DNA from: Achromobacter pestifer
GTDB taxonomy: Bacteria > Pseudomonadota > Gammaproteobacteria > Burkholderiales > Burkholderiaceae_B
DNA: 64,000 nt
Assembly (NCBI RefSeq): GCF_013267355.1
Contig: NZ_CP053985.1
Span: 186,001 to 250,000, forward strand
Reading direction: 5' to 3'
The position numbers and the translations under genes were made by a program. Below the pieces are notes generated by a model. The model had not been told where the DNA came from. It ran no database searches and saw only the letters and a list, made by a program, of their open reading frames with translations. How positions within the stretch are numbered: the stretch's first letter is position 1; each line of letters starts with the position of its first letter. Below are positions 7,762 to 16,677 of this stretch, one piece after another.

Positions 7762-8661
7762 ATGAACGCCCTATCCACAAGCAGCCCGGCAGCGGCTACG
7801 CGGCCCATCGCGTACCGCACGTCCGGCCACAAGCACGGGCCCATCACCCGCCTCACGAGCCCTGCCGATCTGGGACAGTCCCTGAAGCCCTTCGTGTTGC
7901 TGGATCTCATCGATGTCAGCCCGGCAACGATGCAAGCCATCGCCGACAGGCCCTTGCATCCCCATTCGGGCATCGCCACGGTCACCCTCATCACCGAAGG
8001 CCATGTCCGATACGAGGATCCGGGCAAGGCATCCGGGACGCTCGGCTATGGCGGGGTCGAATGGATGCGGGCCGGCGGCGGCGTCTGGCACGGCAAGGAA
8101 CTGTCGCCCGGCAAAGCGCCGCGGATCCAGGCGTTCCAGCTCTGGCTCGCCCTGCGCCCCGACCAGGAAAACAGCGCGCCAGTCAGCCGCTACATCGAGG
8201 CCCACGACATTCCTCGGACCGGTCCGGCGCACGTCATCCTGGGACGCCATGGCGACGCTCAAAGCCCCGTGCCCGCGCCGGAAGGCATCAACTACTTGCT
8301 CGTCACCCTGAAGCCGGGCGAATCCTGGACCTACCAGCCGCCGACAGGCCATTCTGTCGGATGGCTGGCCATCGCGCGAGGATCACTGGACGCGGGCACC
8401 CCTCTGGCCACTGGAGAAATGGCGGTTTTCGAACACGGCGAAACGCCCATCACGCTCACCTCGTCAGGCAAGGAGAACGCAGTTTTTATCTTGGGTTCGG
8501 CTGAGCCTCATCCGTACCCGCTGCACTTGGGCCATCACTCGATACATACGTCGGCGCAAGCGCTCGCGGCAGGCCAACGCCGCATCCTGGAATTAGAAAA
8601 AAAGCTGCGAGCGGCGGGAGACCGGCGCACTGAATCGGGGAGCATTCCCGTGTTCCGGTAA
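7762..8661 (+). CDS. pirin family protein
   Basis: A 299-residue bicupin of the pirin family. The N-terminal cupin carries the metal-binding pattern RPLHPHSGIATVTL and a downstream HGKE, and is followed by EGINYLLVTLKPGESWTY of the second cupin. Some bacterial pirins act as quercetin 2,3-dioxygenases and others as protein partners; the sequence alone does not say which. The gene follows doxX by 18 bp, probably in one HxlR-controlled transcript. The C-terminal 30 residues are charged and helical. Confidence 0.9.
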   Translation: MNALSTSSPAAATRPIAYRTSGHKHGPITRLTSPADLGQSLKPFVLLDLIDVSPATMQAIADRPLHPHSGIATVTLITEGHVRYEDPGKASGTLGYGGVEWMRAGGGVWHGKELSPGKAPRIQAFQLWLALRPDQENSAPVSRYIEAHDIPRTGPAHVILGRHGDAQSPVPAPEGINYLLVTLKPGESWTYQPPTGHSVGWLAIARGSLDAGTPLATGEMAVFEHGETPITLTSSGKENAVFILGSAEPHPYPLHLGHHSIHTSAQALAAGQRRILELEKKLRAAGDRRTESGSIPVFR

Positions 8662-8714
8662 GGTCGCCGCGGATCCGTCTGCGCTTTTTCAAATTGATGG
8701 TTGCGGCAGTTCAG

Positions 8715-9704
8715 CTACGCCACGGGCGTCACCGCCCGCCCCGTCGTAAAAAACGACACCAGGTTCCGTATCGCCAGCTCCGCCATCTGGCGGCGCGTCT
8801 CGTGCGTGGCGCTGCCGATATGGGGCGCCAGGATCACGTTCGACATGTGCCGCAGCGGGCTCTCGCCCAGCGGCTCGCTTTCGAACACATCGAGCGCGGC
8901 GCCCTGGATGATGCCATTGGCCAGCGCATGGCACAGGTCGGCCTCGTGGACCACCGAGCCGCGGGCGACGTTGACGACCAGGCCCAGCGGACCCAGCGCC
9001 CGCAGCACGGCGGCATCGACGATATGGCGCGTTGCCGCGCCTCCGGGGCACGACAGGATCAGCACGTCCACATGGCGGGCCATGGCCTGCAGGGAATCGA
9101 AGTGCCGCCAGGGAACCTCCTGGCGCGCGCGGCCGAAGTAGCTGAGGTCCACTTCAAACGGCACGAGCCGCTGGGCGATCTCCTTGCCTATGCGCCCCAG
9201 GCCGACGATGCCGACCTTCTTGCCCGCCAGGCTCCCGCCCAGCGGAAAAGGCGCATCCTCCCATGCCCCGGTGCGCACGAAGCCGTCGGCCGCGGGCAGC
9301 TTGCGCAACAAAGCCAGCAACAGCCCCACCGCCAATTCGGCCACGGCCTTGTTCAGCACGTCCGGCGTGTTGGTCACGACGATGTTCTTCCGGCGCGCGT
9401 GGTCCAGCGCGATCCCGTCGTAGCCGACGCCGTTGGTGGCGATGATGCGCAGGCCCGGCAGCCGGTCCATCAGCTCGGCGGGAATCCGGTAGTTCGAACG
9501 CGTGACAATGCCGCCGATCGCGGCGGCCTGCGCGGGGTCGCTCTGAAGCGCCTCTTCCTCGATCAAGGTGAACATCGAACGGAACTGCGCTTCCACCGAA
9601 TCGGGAAAAACCCCTACCTTGAGCAAAGGAGGAAACCTGCCGTCCCCATGCCCAGGGCTTGCTTCTGCTGCCTGGCGCGCTGCAGCCAGTTCATGCTCCA
9701 TCAT
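8715..9704 (-). CDS. D-isomer-specific 2-hydroxyacid dehydrogenase
   Basis: A 329-residue NAD(P)-dependent dehydrogenase of the GhrB/hydroxypyruvate reductase group. The Rossmann motif VGIVGLGRIGKEIAQ lies near residue 165. The catalytic triad is present as Arg in NVARGSVVHE, Glu in DVFESEP and His in APHIGSAT. I start at 9704 (MMEHELAAAR), behind GAGG, rather than 9731. It should interconvert 2-oxo and D-2-hydroxy acids. It is divergent from a LysR gene, with an IlvD-type dehydratase and Bug receptor beyond, suggesting one sugar-acid or hydroxyacid pathway. Confidence 0.9.
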   Translation of the reverse strand: MMEHELAAARQAAEASPGHGDGRFPPLLKVGVFPDSVEAQFRSMFTLIEEEALQSDPAQAAAIGGIVTRSNYRIPAELMDRLPGLRIIATNGVGYDGIALDHARRKNIVVTNTPDVLNKAVAELAVGLLLALLRKLPAADGFVRTGAWEDAPFPLGGSLAGKKVGIVGLGRIGKEIAQRLVPFEVDLSYFGRARQEVPWRHFDSLQAMARHVDVLILSCPGGAATRHIVDAAVLRALGPLGLVVNVARGSVVHEADLCHALANGIIQGAALDVFESEPLGESPLRHMSNVILAPHIGSATHETRRQMAELAIRNLVSFFTTGRAVTPVA

Positions 9705-9838
9705 GGATTTCAACCTCGACGCTATTAACATATGGAAAATTGGCGCGATAAGCCTGTAACCCTCGCAGCCGGGTTCGTAGCGGTTCCTGCGATCTCCAAC
9801 CTGAAGTTTCTCCTTTCAGGGCAATAGCCCATCGCATC

Positions 9839-10732
9839 ATGGACATCAAGTGCATGCAGAGCTTCGTCGCGGTCGTCGAAGCCGGTTCTTTCGCTGAAGC
9901 GGCGCGCAAGCTCGATCTGACCTCGGCCGCCATCGCCGCACGCATCAAGGCGCTGGAGATGGACCTGGGCGTGGCGCTGGTCAAGCGCTCGGGGCGATCG
10001 GTCAGGCCGACCGAAAGCGGCATGCGCATACTCGAAGGCACCAAGGCGGCCATCCGCAACCTCCGCGATCTGCGCGCCATGGCCATCGACGGCGACCAGC
10101 CAGGCGAATTCCGCATCGGCTGTTTCGTGTCCGCGCTCACCAACGTGCTGCCTCCCATACTCAAGTCCCTCTACCGCCGCCATCCCGACGCCTCGGTGTT
10201 CGTCACCCCGGGCGGCTCCATCGACCTGTGCGGCAAGGTGGTCAACGGCGAACTCGACGCCGCCATCGTGGTGGAGCCGCAGTTCGCCGTGCCCAAGAGC
10301 TGTCTCTGGCAGCCGTTCATGGAAGAGCCGCTGGTCGTGGTGGCCCCGTCGCATCTTGCGGACCAGGACGCCCACACCCTGCTGTCGACCCAACCCTTCA
10401 TACGCTACGACCGCAACATATACGGCGGCCAGTTGGCCGACCGCTATCTGCGCGACCACCAGATCTGGCCCAAGCAGCGCCTGGAGATCGACGGCCTGCT
10501 AGCCATCGTCGCCCTGGTGCACGAAGGCCTGGGTGTCGCGCTGATTCCGGACTGGTCGTCCATGTGGAAGTCGCTCGACGTGGCGCGCATCCCATTGCCC
10601 AACCGCGCGCCCGTGCGCCGCAACGGCTTGATCTGGAACACCCGCGGCCATCATGCCAAGATGGCCGCGTCGATTTCCCAAGATGCCCGGGCCATCTTCG
10701 GCGGTTTGGAAGGACGTGGGGCAAAGCCCTAG
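9839..10732 (+). CDS. LysR family transcriptional regulator
   Basis: A 297-residue LysR regulator. The N-terminal helix-turn-helix (about 1-60) reads MDIKCMQSFVAVVEAGSF, then AARKLDLTSAAIAARIKALE, and a periplasmic-binding-like effector domain spans 90-295. It lies between the divergent hydroxyacid dehydrogenase and the convergent dehydratase/Bug pair, whose last gene overlaps its end by 4 bp. A carboxylate from that pathway is a plausible inducer. No clear T-N11-A site stands out in the 134-bp divergent spacer. Confidence 0.9.
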   Translation: MDIKCMQSFVAVVEAGSFAEAARKLDLTSAAIAARIKALEMDLGVALVKRSGRSVRPTESGMRILEGTKAAIRNLRDLRAMAIDGDQPGEFRIGCFVSALTNVLPPILKSLYRRHPDASVFVTPGGSIDLCGKVVNGELDAAIVVEPQFAVPKSCLWQPFMEEPLVVVAPSHLADQDAHTLLSTQPFIRYDRNIYGGQLADRYLRDHQIWPKQRLEIDGLLAIVALVHEGLGVALIPDWSSMWKSLDVARIPLPNRAPVRRNGLIWNTRGHHAKMAASISQDARAIFGGLEGRGAKP

Positions 10733-12471
10733 CCCTGCTTCGATTTGCCCGGCACGCCGCGCAGGAAATCGAAATCCACGCCCTTGTCGGCCTGCGTCAC
10801 GGTGTCCAGAAAGAGCTTCTTGTAGCCGCGTTCGGCGGTGGGCGGCGTGACGGGCTGCTCGCGGCGGCGGCGTTCGAGTTCTTCGTCCGATACCAGCAGG
10901 GATATCTCGCGCCGGCTCACGCTCAGGCGTATGCGGTCGCCGTTCCTGACATAGGCCAGCGGCCCGCCTATGGCCGCTTCCGGCGTGACGTGCAGCACGA
11001 TGGTGCCGAAAGCGGTGCCGCTCATGCGGCCGTCCGAGATCCTGATGATGTCCTTCACCCCTTGCGACGCCAGCTTCTTGGGGATCGGGATATAGCCCGC
11101 CTCCGGCATGCCGGGCGCGCCCTTGGGTCCGATGTTCTTCAGCACCAGTATGTCCTGCGGCGTGACATCCAGGTCCACGGCATCGATGCGGCCCGCCAGG
11201 TCCTCGGCATTCTCGAACACCACGGCCCGGCCTTCGTGCTCCATCAGGCCGGCATCGGCGGACGACTGCTTGATGATGGCGCCTTCGGGGGCCAGGTTGC
11301 CGGACAGCACGGCGATGCCGCCCTGCGGGTAGATCGGGTTCTGGCGGGTCTTGACCACGCTTTGCGCGAAGCCCGGCCCCGCGCGTTCGATCTCCTCGCC
11401 CAGCGTCCTGCCGGTCACGGTCAGCGCGTCAAGCTTCAACAACGGCTTGAGTTCGCGCAACAGCGTGGCCATGCCGCCGGCCTTGTGGAAGTCTTCCATG
11501 TAATGCTGGCCCGACGGTTTCAGGTCCACCAGCACGGGCGTCTCGCGCCCCATGCGGTCCAGCGCCTGCAGATCCAGGTCCAGGCCCAGCCGGCCGGCGA
11601 TGGCGGTCAGGTGGATGATGCCGTTGGTGGATCCGCCGATGGCCAGCAGCACGCGCATGGCGTTCTCGAAGGCATCCGCGGTCAGGATCTTCGAGACGGA
11701 CAGGCGCTGCCTGGCGATCTCGACGGCCTGCGCGCCCGTGAGTTCGGCGATGCGCATGCGGTCCGCCGTGACCGCCGGCGGCGTGGCGCCGCCGGGCACC
11801 GTCATGCCCAGCGCTTCGGCGATACAGGCCATGGTGCTTGCCGTGCCCATGACCGAGCAAGTGCCCACGCTGGCCACGAGCTGGTTGTTGACGTCGGCGA
11901 TCTCCTGGTCGTCGATCTCGTCGGCGCGGTACTTGCCCCAGTACCTGCGGCAATCCGTGCATGCGCCCACCCGCTCGGACCGGTGCGAACCCGTCAGCAT
12001 CGACCCCGTCACCAGCTGGATCGCCGGAATGTCCGCGGATGCGGCGCCCATGAGCTGGGCGGGCACGGTCTTGTCGCATCCGCCTATCAGCACCACCGCA
12101 TCCATGGGCTGCGCGCGTATCAGCTCCTCGGTGTCCATGGACATGAGGTTGCGCAGGTACATGCTGGTGGGATAGGAGAAGCTCTCGTGGATGGAGATGG
12201 TCGGGAAGTCCATCGGCAGCCCGCCCGCGAACATGATGCCGCGCTTGACGGCTTCCAGCAGCTGCGGCGCGTTGCCGTGACAGGGGTTGTAGGCGCTACC
12301 CGTGTTGGCGATGCCGATCACCGGCCGGTCCAGCGCGCCATCCGTGTAGCCCGCGCCCTTGATGAAGGCCTTGCGCAGGAACAGCGAGAAGCCGCTGTCG
12401 CCGTAGCTGGTGAGGCCCTTGCGCAGGCCGCTGGCCTCGTCCTGCGATGCTCCGGTGTTTTTCTTGCTCAT
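10729..12471 (-). CDS. IlvD/Edd family dehydratase
   Basis: A 580-residue dehydratase of the dihydroxyacid/sugar-acid family. The likely Fe-S ligand cysteines are in AYNPCHGNA, IGGCDKTVPAQLMG and VGTCSVMGTAST. The C-terminal domain carries KNIGPKGAPGMPE and ISDGRMSGTAFGTIVLHVTPEA. Such enzymes dehydrate aldonic acids or dihydroxyacids to 2-keto-3-deoxy acids. The start MSKKNTGAS at 12471 is 20 bp after a Bug receptor gene, so the two are probably one operon. A sugar acid is the more likely substrate than branched-chain intermediates, because no ilv genes are near and the neighbours are transport and hydroxyacid genes. Confidence 0.88.
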   Translation of the reverse strand: MSKKNTGASQDEASGLRKGLTSYGDSGFSLFLRKAFIKGAGYTDGALDRPVIGIANTGSAYNPCHGNAPQLLEAVKRGIMFAGGLPMDFPTISIHESFSYPTSMYLRNLMSMDTEELIRAQPMDAVVLIGGCDKTVPAQLMGAASADIPAIQLVTGSMLTGSHRSERVGACTDCRRYWGKYRADEIDDQEIADVNNQLVASVGTCSVMGTASTMACIAEALGMTVPGGATPPAVTADRMRIAELTGAQAVEIARQRLSVSKILTADAFENAMRVLLAIGGSTNGIIHLTAIAGRLGLDLDLQALDRMGRETPVLVDLKPSGQHYMEDFHKAGGMATLLRELKPLLKLDALTVTGRTLGEEIERAGPGFAQSVVKTRQNPIYPQGGIAVLSGNLAPEGAIIKQSSADAGLMEHEGRAVVFENAEDLAGRIDAVDLDVTPQDILVLKNIGPKGAPGMPEAGYIPIPKKLASQGVKDIIRISDGRMSGTAFGTIVLHVTPEAAIGGPLAYVRNGDRIRLSVSRREISLLVSDEELERRRREQPVTPPTAERGYKKLFLDTVTQADKGVDFDFLRGVPGKSKQG

Positions 12472-12491
12472 CTTGTTCAAGCTGCTTCCAG

Positions 12492-13502
12492 TTAATTTGC
12501 GGTGATGCCGCCGTCGCGGATGACCTTGGCCCACTGTTCGATTTCGGCGTTCAGCCGCGCCTTGGAGGCCTCGACGTCGAGCGCGTCGGCATAAACGCCT
12601 TGCTGCAGCAGCTGGGCCTTGGCGTCGTCCTTGGCCAGCGCCGTGGTCAGCGCCTTGTTGATCTTGGCGACGATGGGAGCCGGCGTGCCGGCCGGCGCCA
12701 TCACGCCAAAGAGTGAACTGACGTTGAAGCCGCTGAAGCCCTGCTCCTCGGCGGTCGGTATGTCCGGCAGCATCGAGACGCGTTGGGGCGTCAGGACGGC
12801 CAAGGGACGCAGCTGGCCGGACTTGATGAAGGAGATCGCGGCCGGAACCGTCTCCGTCATTGTCTCCACCTGGCCGCCGACCAGGTCGGTCATGGCCGGG
12901 CCGCTGCCGCGATAGGCCACGTGCACGATGTTGACGCCCGCGATCTGCTTGAAGAGTTCCATCGCCATGCGCTGGGGAGCGCCGGCGCCCGATGAGGCGA
13001 AGTTGAGTTTTCCGGGATTCGCCTTCGCGTAGCTCACGAGATCGGCCAGCGATTTGATCGGCAGCTTGGGATTGACCACGGCCACCAGCGGCACGAAGCC
13101 GACGACGCCAGCGGGCGCGAAGTCCTTGCGCAAGTCGTACGGGATGGTGTCCTTTTCCAGGGTCGCCATGACTGAGTGCGAGGTCAGCGCCCCCATCAGC
13201 AAGGTATAGCCGTCGGGCTGTGCGCGCGCCACTTCGGCCGCGCCGATATTGCCGCCTGCTCCGCCCCGGTTCTCGATCACGACCTGGCCGCCGATCTGCT
13301 CGCTCAGACGCTGGCCCACGATGCGCCCGATCACGTCGGTCGCGCCGCCGGGCGGATACGGGATGATCAGGCGGATGGGCTTGCTGGGATAGCTGTCGGC
13401 AGCCTGCGCGGATGCATGGCCAGGAACGGCGAAGGCGGCGGCCGCGACGAAGGCGGCCGTGACGATGTGAACGCGCTTGCGCGCGGCGTTTCTACAGAAC
13501 AT
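12492..13502 (-). CDS. Bug-family tripartite tricarboxylate transporter receptor
   Basis: A 336-residue periplasmic receptor. The signal peptide ends near ASAQA (residues 30-34). The mature protein opens YPSKPIRLIIPYPPGGATDVIG and contains VVIENRGGAGGNIG, PDGYTLLMG, VAYRGSGPAMTDLVGGQV and LPDIPTAEEQGF. It is the promoter-proximal gene of the Bug-dehydratase pair. No TctA/TctB membrane genes are in the window, so it must use distant partners or act as an orphan receptor. A 284-bp repeat array lies directly upstream of its promoter. Confidence 0.92.
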   Translation of the reverse strand: MFCRNAARKRVHIVTAAFVAAAAFAVPGHASAQAADSYPSKPIRLIIPYPPGGATDVIGRIVGQRLSEQIGGQVVIENRGGAGGNIGAAEVARAQPDGYTLLMGALTSHSVMATLEKDTIPYDLRKDFAPAGVVGFVPLVAVVNPKLPIKSLADLVSYAKANPGKLNFASSGAGAPQRMAMELFKQIAGVNIVHVAYRGSGPAMTDLVGGQVETMTETVPAAISFIKSGQLRPLAVLTPQRVSMLPDIPTAEEQGFSGFNVSSLFGVMAPAGTPAPIVAKINKALTTALAKDDAKAQLLQQGVYADALDVEASKARLNAEIEQWAKVIRDGGITAN

Positions 13503-13644
13503 TTTTGTCTCCCGATGCGTTCTTATGGCTTGAAGGCTCTAGACGCATGTTCGCAAACTCCCGCCTGCGAAAAGAGAAAAAAATTTATGTTCTGTCAAAA
13601 AAATACCTGCGTGTCTTAGGACATCCGGATGAGGAAAATCCGGA

Positions 13645-14497
13645 CCGCACTTCGGTTTTGTGAGGTAGGGTTCTTGAGCCGCCGGCGTCCGGACTGCGGG
13701 ATTCCGATGCTCGCCCCGATGGGGCTGCGCTTCGGATCCCTCCGCCCGGCCACCGGCTCACGGTATCTGCCCCTGAACGGGGTCCGAAACCAATGCATTA
13801 GGCGACTGCCAGCCGAGGACCCCGGAGCCATCCGAAGCGCAGCCCCACCGGGGCGAGCATCGGAATGGCGCAGGGCAGCCTCGGCGGCTAAAGAACCCTG
13901 ACATCCGCAAGCTCGAAGCCCTACCGCCCCGCACTTCGGTTTTGGGAGGCAGGGTTCTTGAGTCGCCAGCGTCCGGACTGCGGGATTCCGATGTTCGCCC
14001 CGGCAGGGCTGCGCTTCGGATCCCTCCGTCCGGCCACCGGCTCACGGCATCTGCCCATGAACGGGGTCCGAAACCACCCGCATTAGGCGACTGGCAGCCG
14101 AGGACCCCGGAGCCATCCGAAGCACAGCCCCACCGGGGCGAGCATCGGAATGGCGCAGGGCAGCCTCGGCGGCTAAAGAACCCTGACACCCGCAAGCTGG
14201 AAGCCCTGCTGCCCCGTACTTCGGTCTTGTGAGGCAGCGTTCTTGAGCCGCCGGCGTCCGGACTGCGGGATTCCGATGCTCGCCCCAGTGGGGCTGCGCT
14301 TCGGATCCCTCCGCCCGGCCACCGGCTCACGGCATCTGCCCATGAACGGGGTCCAAAACCAGTGCATTGGGCGACTGCCAGCCGAGGACCCCGGAGCCAT
14401 CCGAAGCGCAGCCCCACCGGGGCGAGCATCGGAATGGCGCAGGGCAGCCTCGGCGGCTAAAGAACCCTGACATCCGCAAGCTCGAAGCCTTGCCGCT
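13645..14497. repeat. three tandem copies of a 284-bp non-coding repeat
   Basis: Units start at 13645, 13929 and 14214 (284, 285, 284 bp) and differ at scattered positions. Each unit contains a long imperfect inverted repeat: a 37-bp arm from ATTCCGATGCTCGCCCC to GCGCTTCGGAT and its near-complement about 95 bp later (in unit 1, about 13700-13736 and 13829-13866). Inside these is a second pair, CGGGGTCC and GGACCCCG, and each long arm contains its own GCCCC/GGGGC hairpin. Every copy could therefore fold into a nested structure. Open frames across the array are by-products of the GC-rich repeat. It fills most of the space between the Bug receptor and the hydroxyacyl-CoA dehydrogenase genes. Confidence 0.9.
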
Positions 14498-14501
14498 CCG
14501 T

Positions 14502-14539
14502 CCCCCCGAAAGTTGGATTTACGTCCAACTTTCGGGGGG
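14502..14539. repeat. perfect 16-bp inverted repeat next to the tandem array
   Basis: CCCCCCGAAAGTTGGA and its exact complement flank a six-base loop, starting four bases after the last 284-bp unit. It lies 26 bp past the stop of the minus-strand dehydrogenase gene. It could end that transcript, but there is no T-run on either strand, so a protein-binding, RNA-stabilising or repeat-boundary role is equally possible. Confidence 0.6.
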
Positions 14540-14564
14540 CAGTTCAGTCCCGCGACAGTCTGCG

Positions 14565-15491
14565 TCAGGCCAACGCTTCCTCATCCTTCAGGATCTGCAT
14601 GGCCTTGCCCAGGGCGACCTGGTAGCGCCGCTGCTCCTGGGCGACGCGGTCCGGCGTCCATTGGTAGAAGCCCTTCAGGGACGGCGACTTGACGCCTATG
14701 TTGCCCTGCTCGACCAGCTCGCGCATGAGCGCGCTGGGCCTGTCGTCCGTGCGTAGGTGCGGATACATGGTCGCGGCCGCCGCGCAATGGATGTCGATGC
14801 CGGCCAGGTCCTTCTGCAGCAGCGGGCCCGCCGCGATGTAGCGGAACCCGAACCCATAGCGCACGGCGGTATCCACGTCCTCGGCGGAGGCGAAGCCTTC
14901 CTCGACCAGCGCGATCGCCTCGCGCATCAGCGCATGCTGGATGCGGTTGGCCAGGAACCCCGGCACGTCGCGCTTGACCTGCACCGGCTTCTTGCCCGTA
15001 TCGCGCATGATGCGGCTGACTTCCTGGGCCATGGCTTCATCGGTCGCCTCGCCGCGTATCACCTCCACGGCGGGCACCAGATGGGCGGGCATGAAGTAAT
15101 GCAGGCCCACCATGCGCGCACGGGTCTGCAAGCCCTCGCCGATGGCGCTGATCGGAAAGCTGGACGAATTGCTGGTCAGGGGGATGGCGGCGGGCGCCAG
15201 CTGTTCCAGCCGGGCGAAGACCGCGCGCTTGGTCTCCAGCAATTCCGGCACGCACTCGACCACGATGCGCGTATCGCTCCAGTCGATTTCCTCCAGGGTG
15301 GCGCTGGTGACGATACGATCCGCGTCCGCCTGGCCGCCTATCATTTCGCTGGACGCATTCACGCGCCGCGTCGCCGCCTTGCGCGCGGCCGCATCGGGCT
15401 CCACCAGCCACACGCGCCAGCCCGCCGCATGAAAACCGGCGGCGACGTCGGCCCCCATGGTGCCCGCGCCCAGCACAATTGCCTGATCCAT
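14565..15491 (-). CDS. 3-hydroxyacyl-CoA dehydrogenase family (carnitine dehydrogenase-like)
   Basis: A 308-residue NAD-dependent dehydrogenase with the standalone HAD layout. The N-terminal Rossmann motif is VLGAGTMGADVA (residues 6-17), the catalytic His is in GLHYFMP, and the C-terminal helical domain has GFLANRIQHALMREA. It lacks a fused enoyl-CoA hydratase domain, so it resembles lambda-crystallin/carnitine dehydrogenase and 3-hydroxybutyryl-CoA dehydrogenase proteins. It is 36 bp downstream of an SMP-30 lactonase on the same strand, which points to oxidation of a hydroxyacid or sugar-derived substrate. The exact substrate is open. Confidence 0.87.
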   Translation of the reverse strand: MDQAIVLGAGTMGADVAAGFHAAGWRVWLVEPDAAARKAATRRVNASSEMIGGQADADRIVTSATLEEIDWSDTRIVVECVPELLETKRAVFARLEQLAPAAIPLTSNSSSFPISAIGEGLQTRARMVGLHYFMPAHLVPAVEVIRGEATDEAMAQEVSRIMRDTGKKPVQVKRDVPGFLANRIQHALMREAIALVEEGFASAEDVDTAVRYGFGFRYIAAGPLLQKDLAGIDIHCAAAATMYPHLRTDDRPSALMRELVEQGNIGVKSPSLKGFYQWTPDRVAQEQRRYQVALGKAMQILKDEEALA

Positions 15492-15527
15492 CTGTTCTGT
15501 CCTTTTGGTAGTTGGGATATGTCGTAC

Positions 15528-16466
15528 TCAGAGCGCCTGCGCGGCCGGCGCCGGCAGGTACATGGGCTTGCCCGCCACGTCCAGATCGACGCGCAGAATG
15601 CTGGCCGAACTGGACTCGGTGATGTAGAGCGTGCGCCCGCCCGGCCCGCCAAAAGCCACGTTGGTGGTATGCAGTCCCTCCGGCGACTGGATGCGCAGGG
15701 CCGGCTGGCCCAGCGGGTCCATGCACCACACCGTGCCCAGGCCCACGTGGGCGATGCACAGCCCGCCCCGGGCGTCCAGCGCCAGGCCGTCCGGTCCGCC
15801 GCCGCCCGACATCTGGATGAAGGTGCCGACCTTGCCGACCTGGCCGTTGCGCAATAGCGGCACCTTCCAGATGGCGTTGGCCCGCGTCGCCGCGACATAT
15901 AACGCATGCTCGTCCAGGTCCATCACCAGGCCGTTGGGGCTGGGTATGCAGTCGAGCAGGCAATCGAGCTTGCCGTCGGGCCGCAAGCGGAACAGGCGTC
16001 CGGTCGGGTCCTGCCAGCCGGTCATGCCCTGGTCGGTGAAATAGAGGTCCCCCGCCTGCGAGAAGAACAGGTCGTTCACGCCCTTGAAGCGCTCGATGTT
16101 GTAGCGCTCGAGCACCGGGCGCACCTCGCGGCGCTCCAGATCGAACTGCATGATGCCGTGCTTGTAGTCGGCGATGAAGATGCGGCCGTCGCGATGGAAC
16201 TTCAGGCCGTTGGGCCAGCCGTCGTACTGCGCAAGCGGCTCGAATTCGCCTTGCGCATCGACACGCAGGATGCGGCCGTTGATGACGTCCACGCAATACA
16301 GCAGGCCGTCCGGCCCGAAGGACGGCCCTTCCAGTAGCGAGCGCGGCGGATTGCCCTGCGGCTGGCTGGCGACCCACTCGTTCAGGTCCTGGCCTTGCCA
16401 CTTCAGCTCGTCGGGCAGCCGGGCGTGGACGCTGGCCTGAATCCTGGGGACGGGATCGTAGAACAT
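15528..16466 (-). CDS. SMP-30/gluconolactonase family protein
   Basis: A 312-residue six-bladed beta-propeller. Repeating blade motifs are visible: GPSFGPDGLLYCVD, NGLKFHRDGRIFIAD, DLFFSQAGDLYFTDQG, PNGLVMDLDEHALYV and DGLALDARGGLCIA. These proteins hydrolyse sugar lactones or related esters using one divalent metal. The candidate metal ligands are the early Glu (LLEGP) and the Asn/Asp in PNGLV and PDGLAL. It is the first gene of a two-gene unit with the dehydrogenase at 14565 and is divergent from the spermidine-synthase-like gene. Confidence 0.87.
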   Translation of the reverse strand: MFYDPVPRIQASVHARLPDELKWQGQDLNEWVASQPQGNPPRSLLEGPSFGPDGLLYCVDVINGRILRVDAQGEFEPLAQYDGWPNGLKFHRDGRIFIADYKHGIMQFDLERREVRPVLERYNIERFKGVNDLFFSQAGDLYFTDQGMTGWQDPTGRLFRLRPDGKLDCLLDCIPSPNGLVMDLDEHALYVAATRANAIWKVPLLRNGQVGKVGTFIQMSGGGGPDGLALDARGGLCIAHVGLGTVWCMDPLGQPALRIQSPEGLHTTNVAFGGPGGRTLYITESSSASILRVDLDVAGKPMYLPAPAAQAL

Positions 16467-16677
16467 GCGGGTCTCCTCTGTTTTTCTGAACGGGAATCTA
16501 TGCGTCCCGTTTCGAGCAAAATTCTAAGGAGAGCCGAGTATTTAAGGAAATGAAATATATAGAACGAATCTTTCAAAAAAACCGATGGCTGATTTTTCAG
16601 GTTTCAAGGACAGCGTGCCTCGCCAGTCCAGCCGCTGCCCCCAAGGCGCCGCGCGGCCGCTGTCGGAGCAGGATACG

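Noticed and set aside
13550..13571. TTCGCA/TGCGAA inverted repeat before the second Bug gene
   Set aside because: Six-base arms with a ten-base gap are expected by chance at this frequency, and no regulator gene lies next to it.
13758..14429. A 223-codon minus-strand ORF across the 284-bp repeats
   Set aside because: The protein repeats itself exactly with the DNA unit and is rich in Arg, Ser, Pro and Gly; other frames are open too. It follows from the repeat, not from selection for a protein.
13645..14497. CRISPR array
   Set aside because: Repeat length is about 284 bp, with no short spacers and no cas genes.
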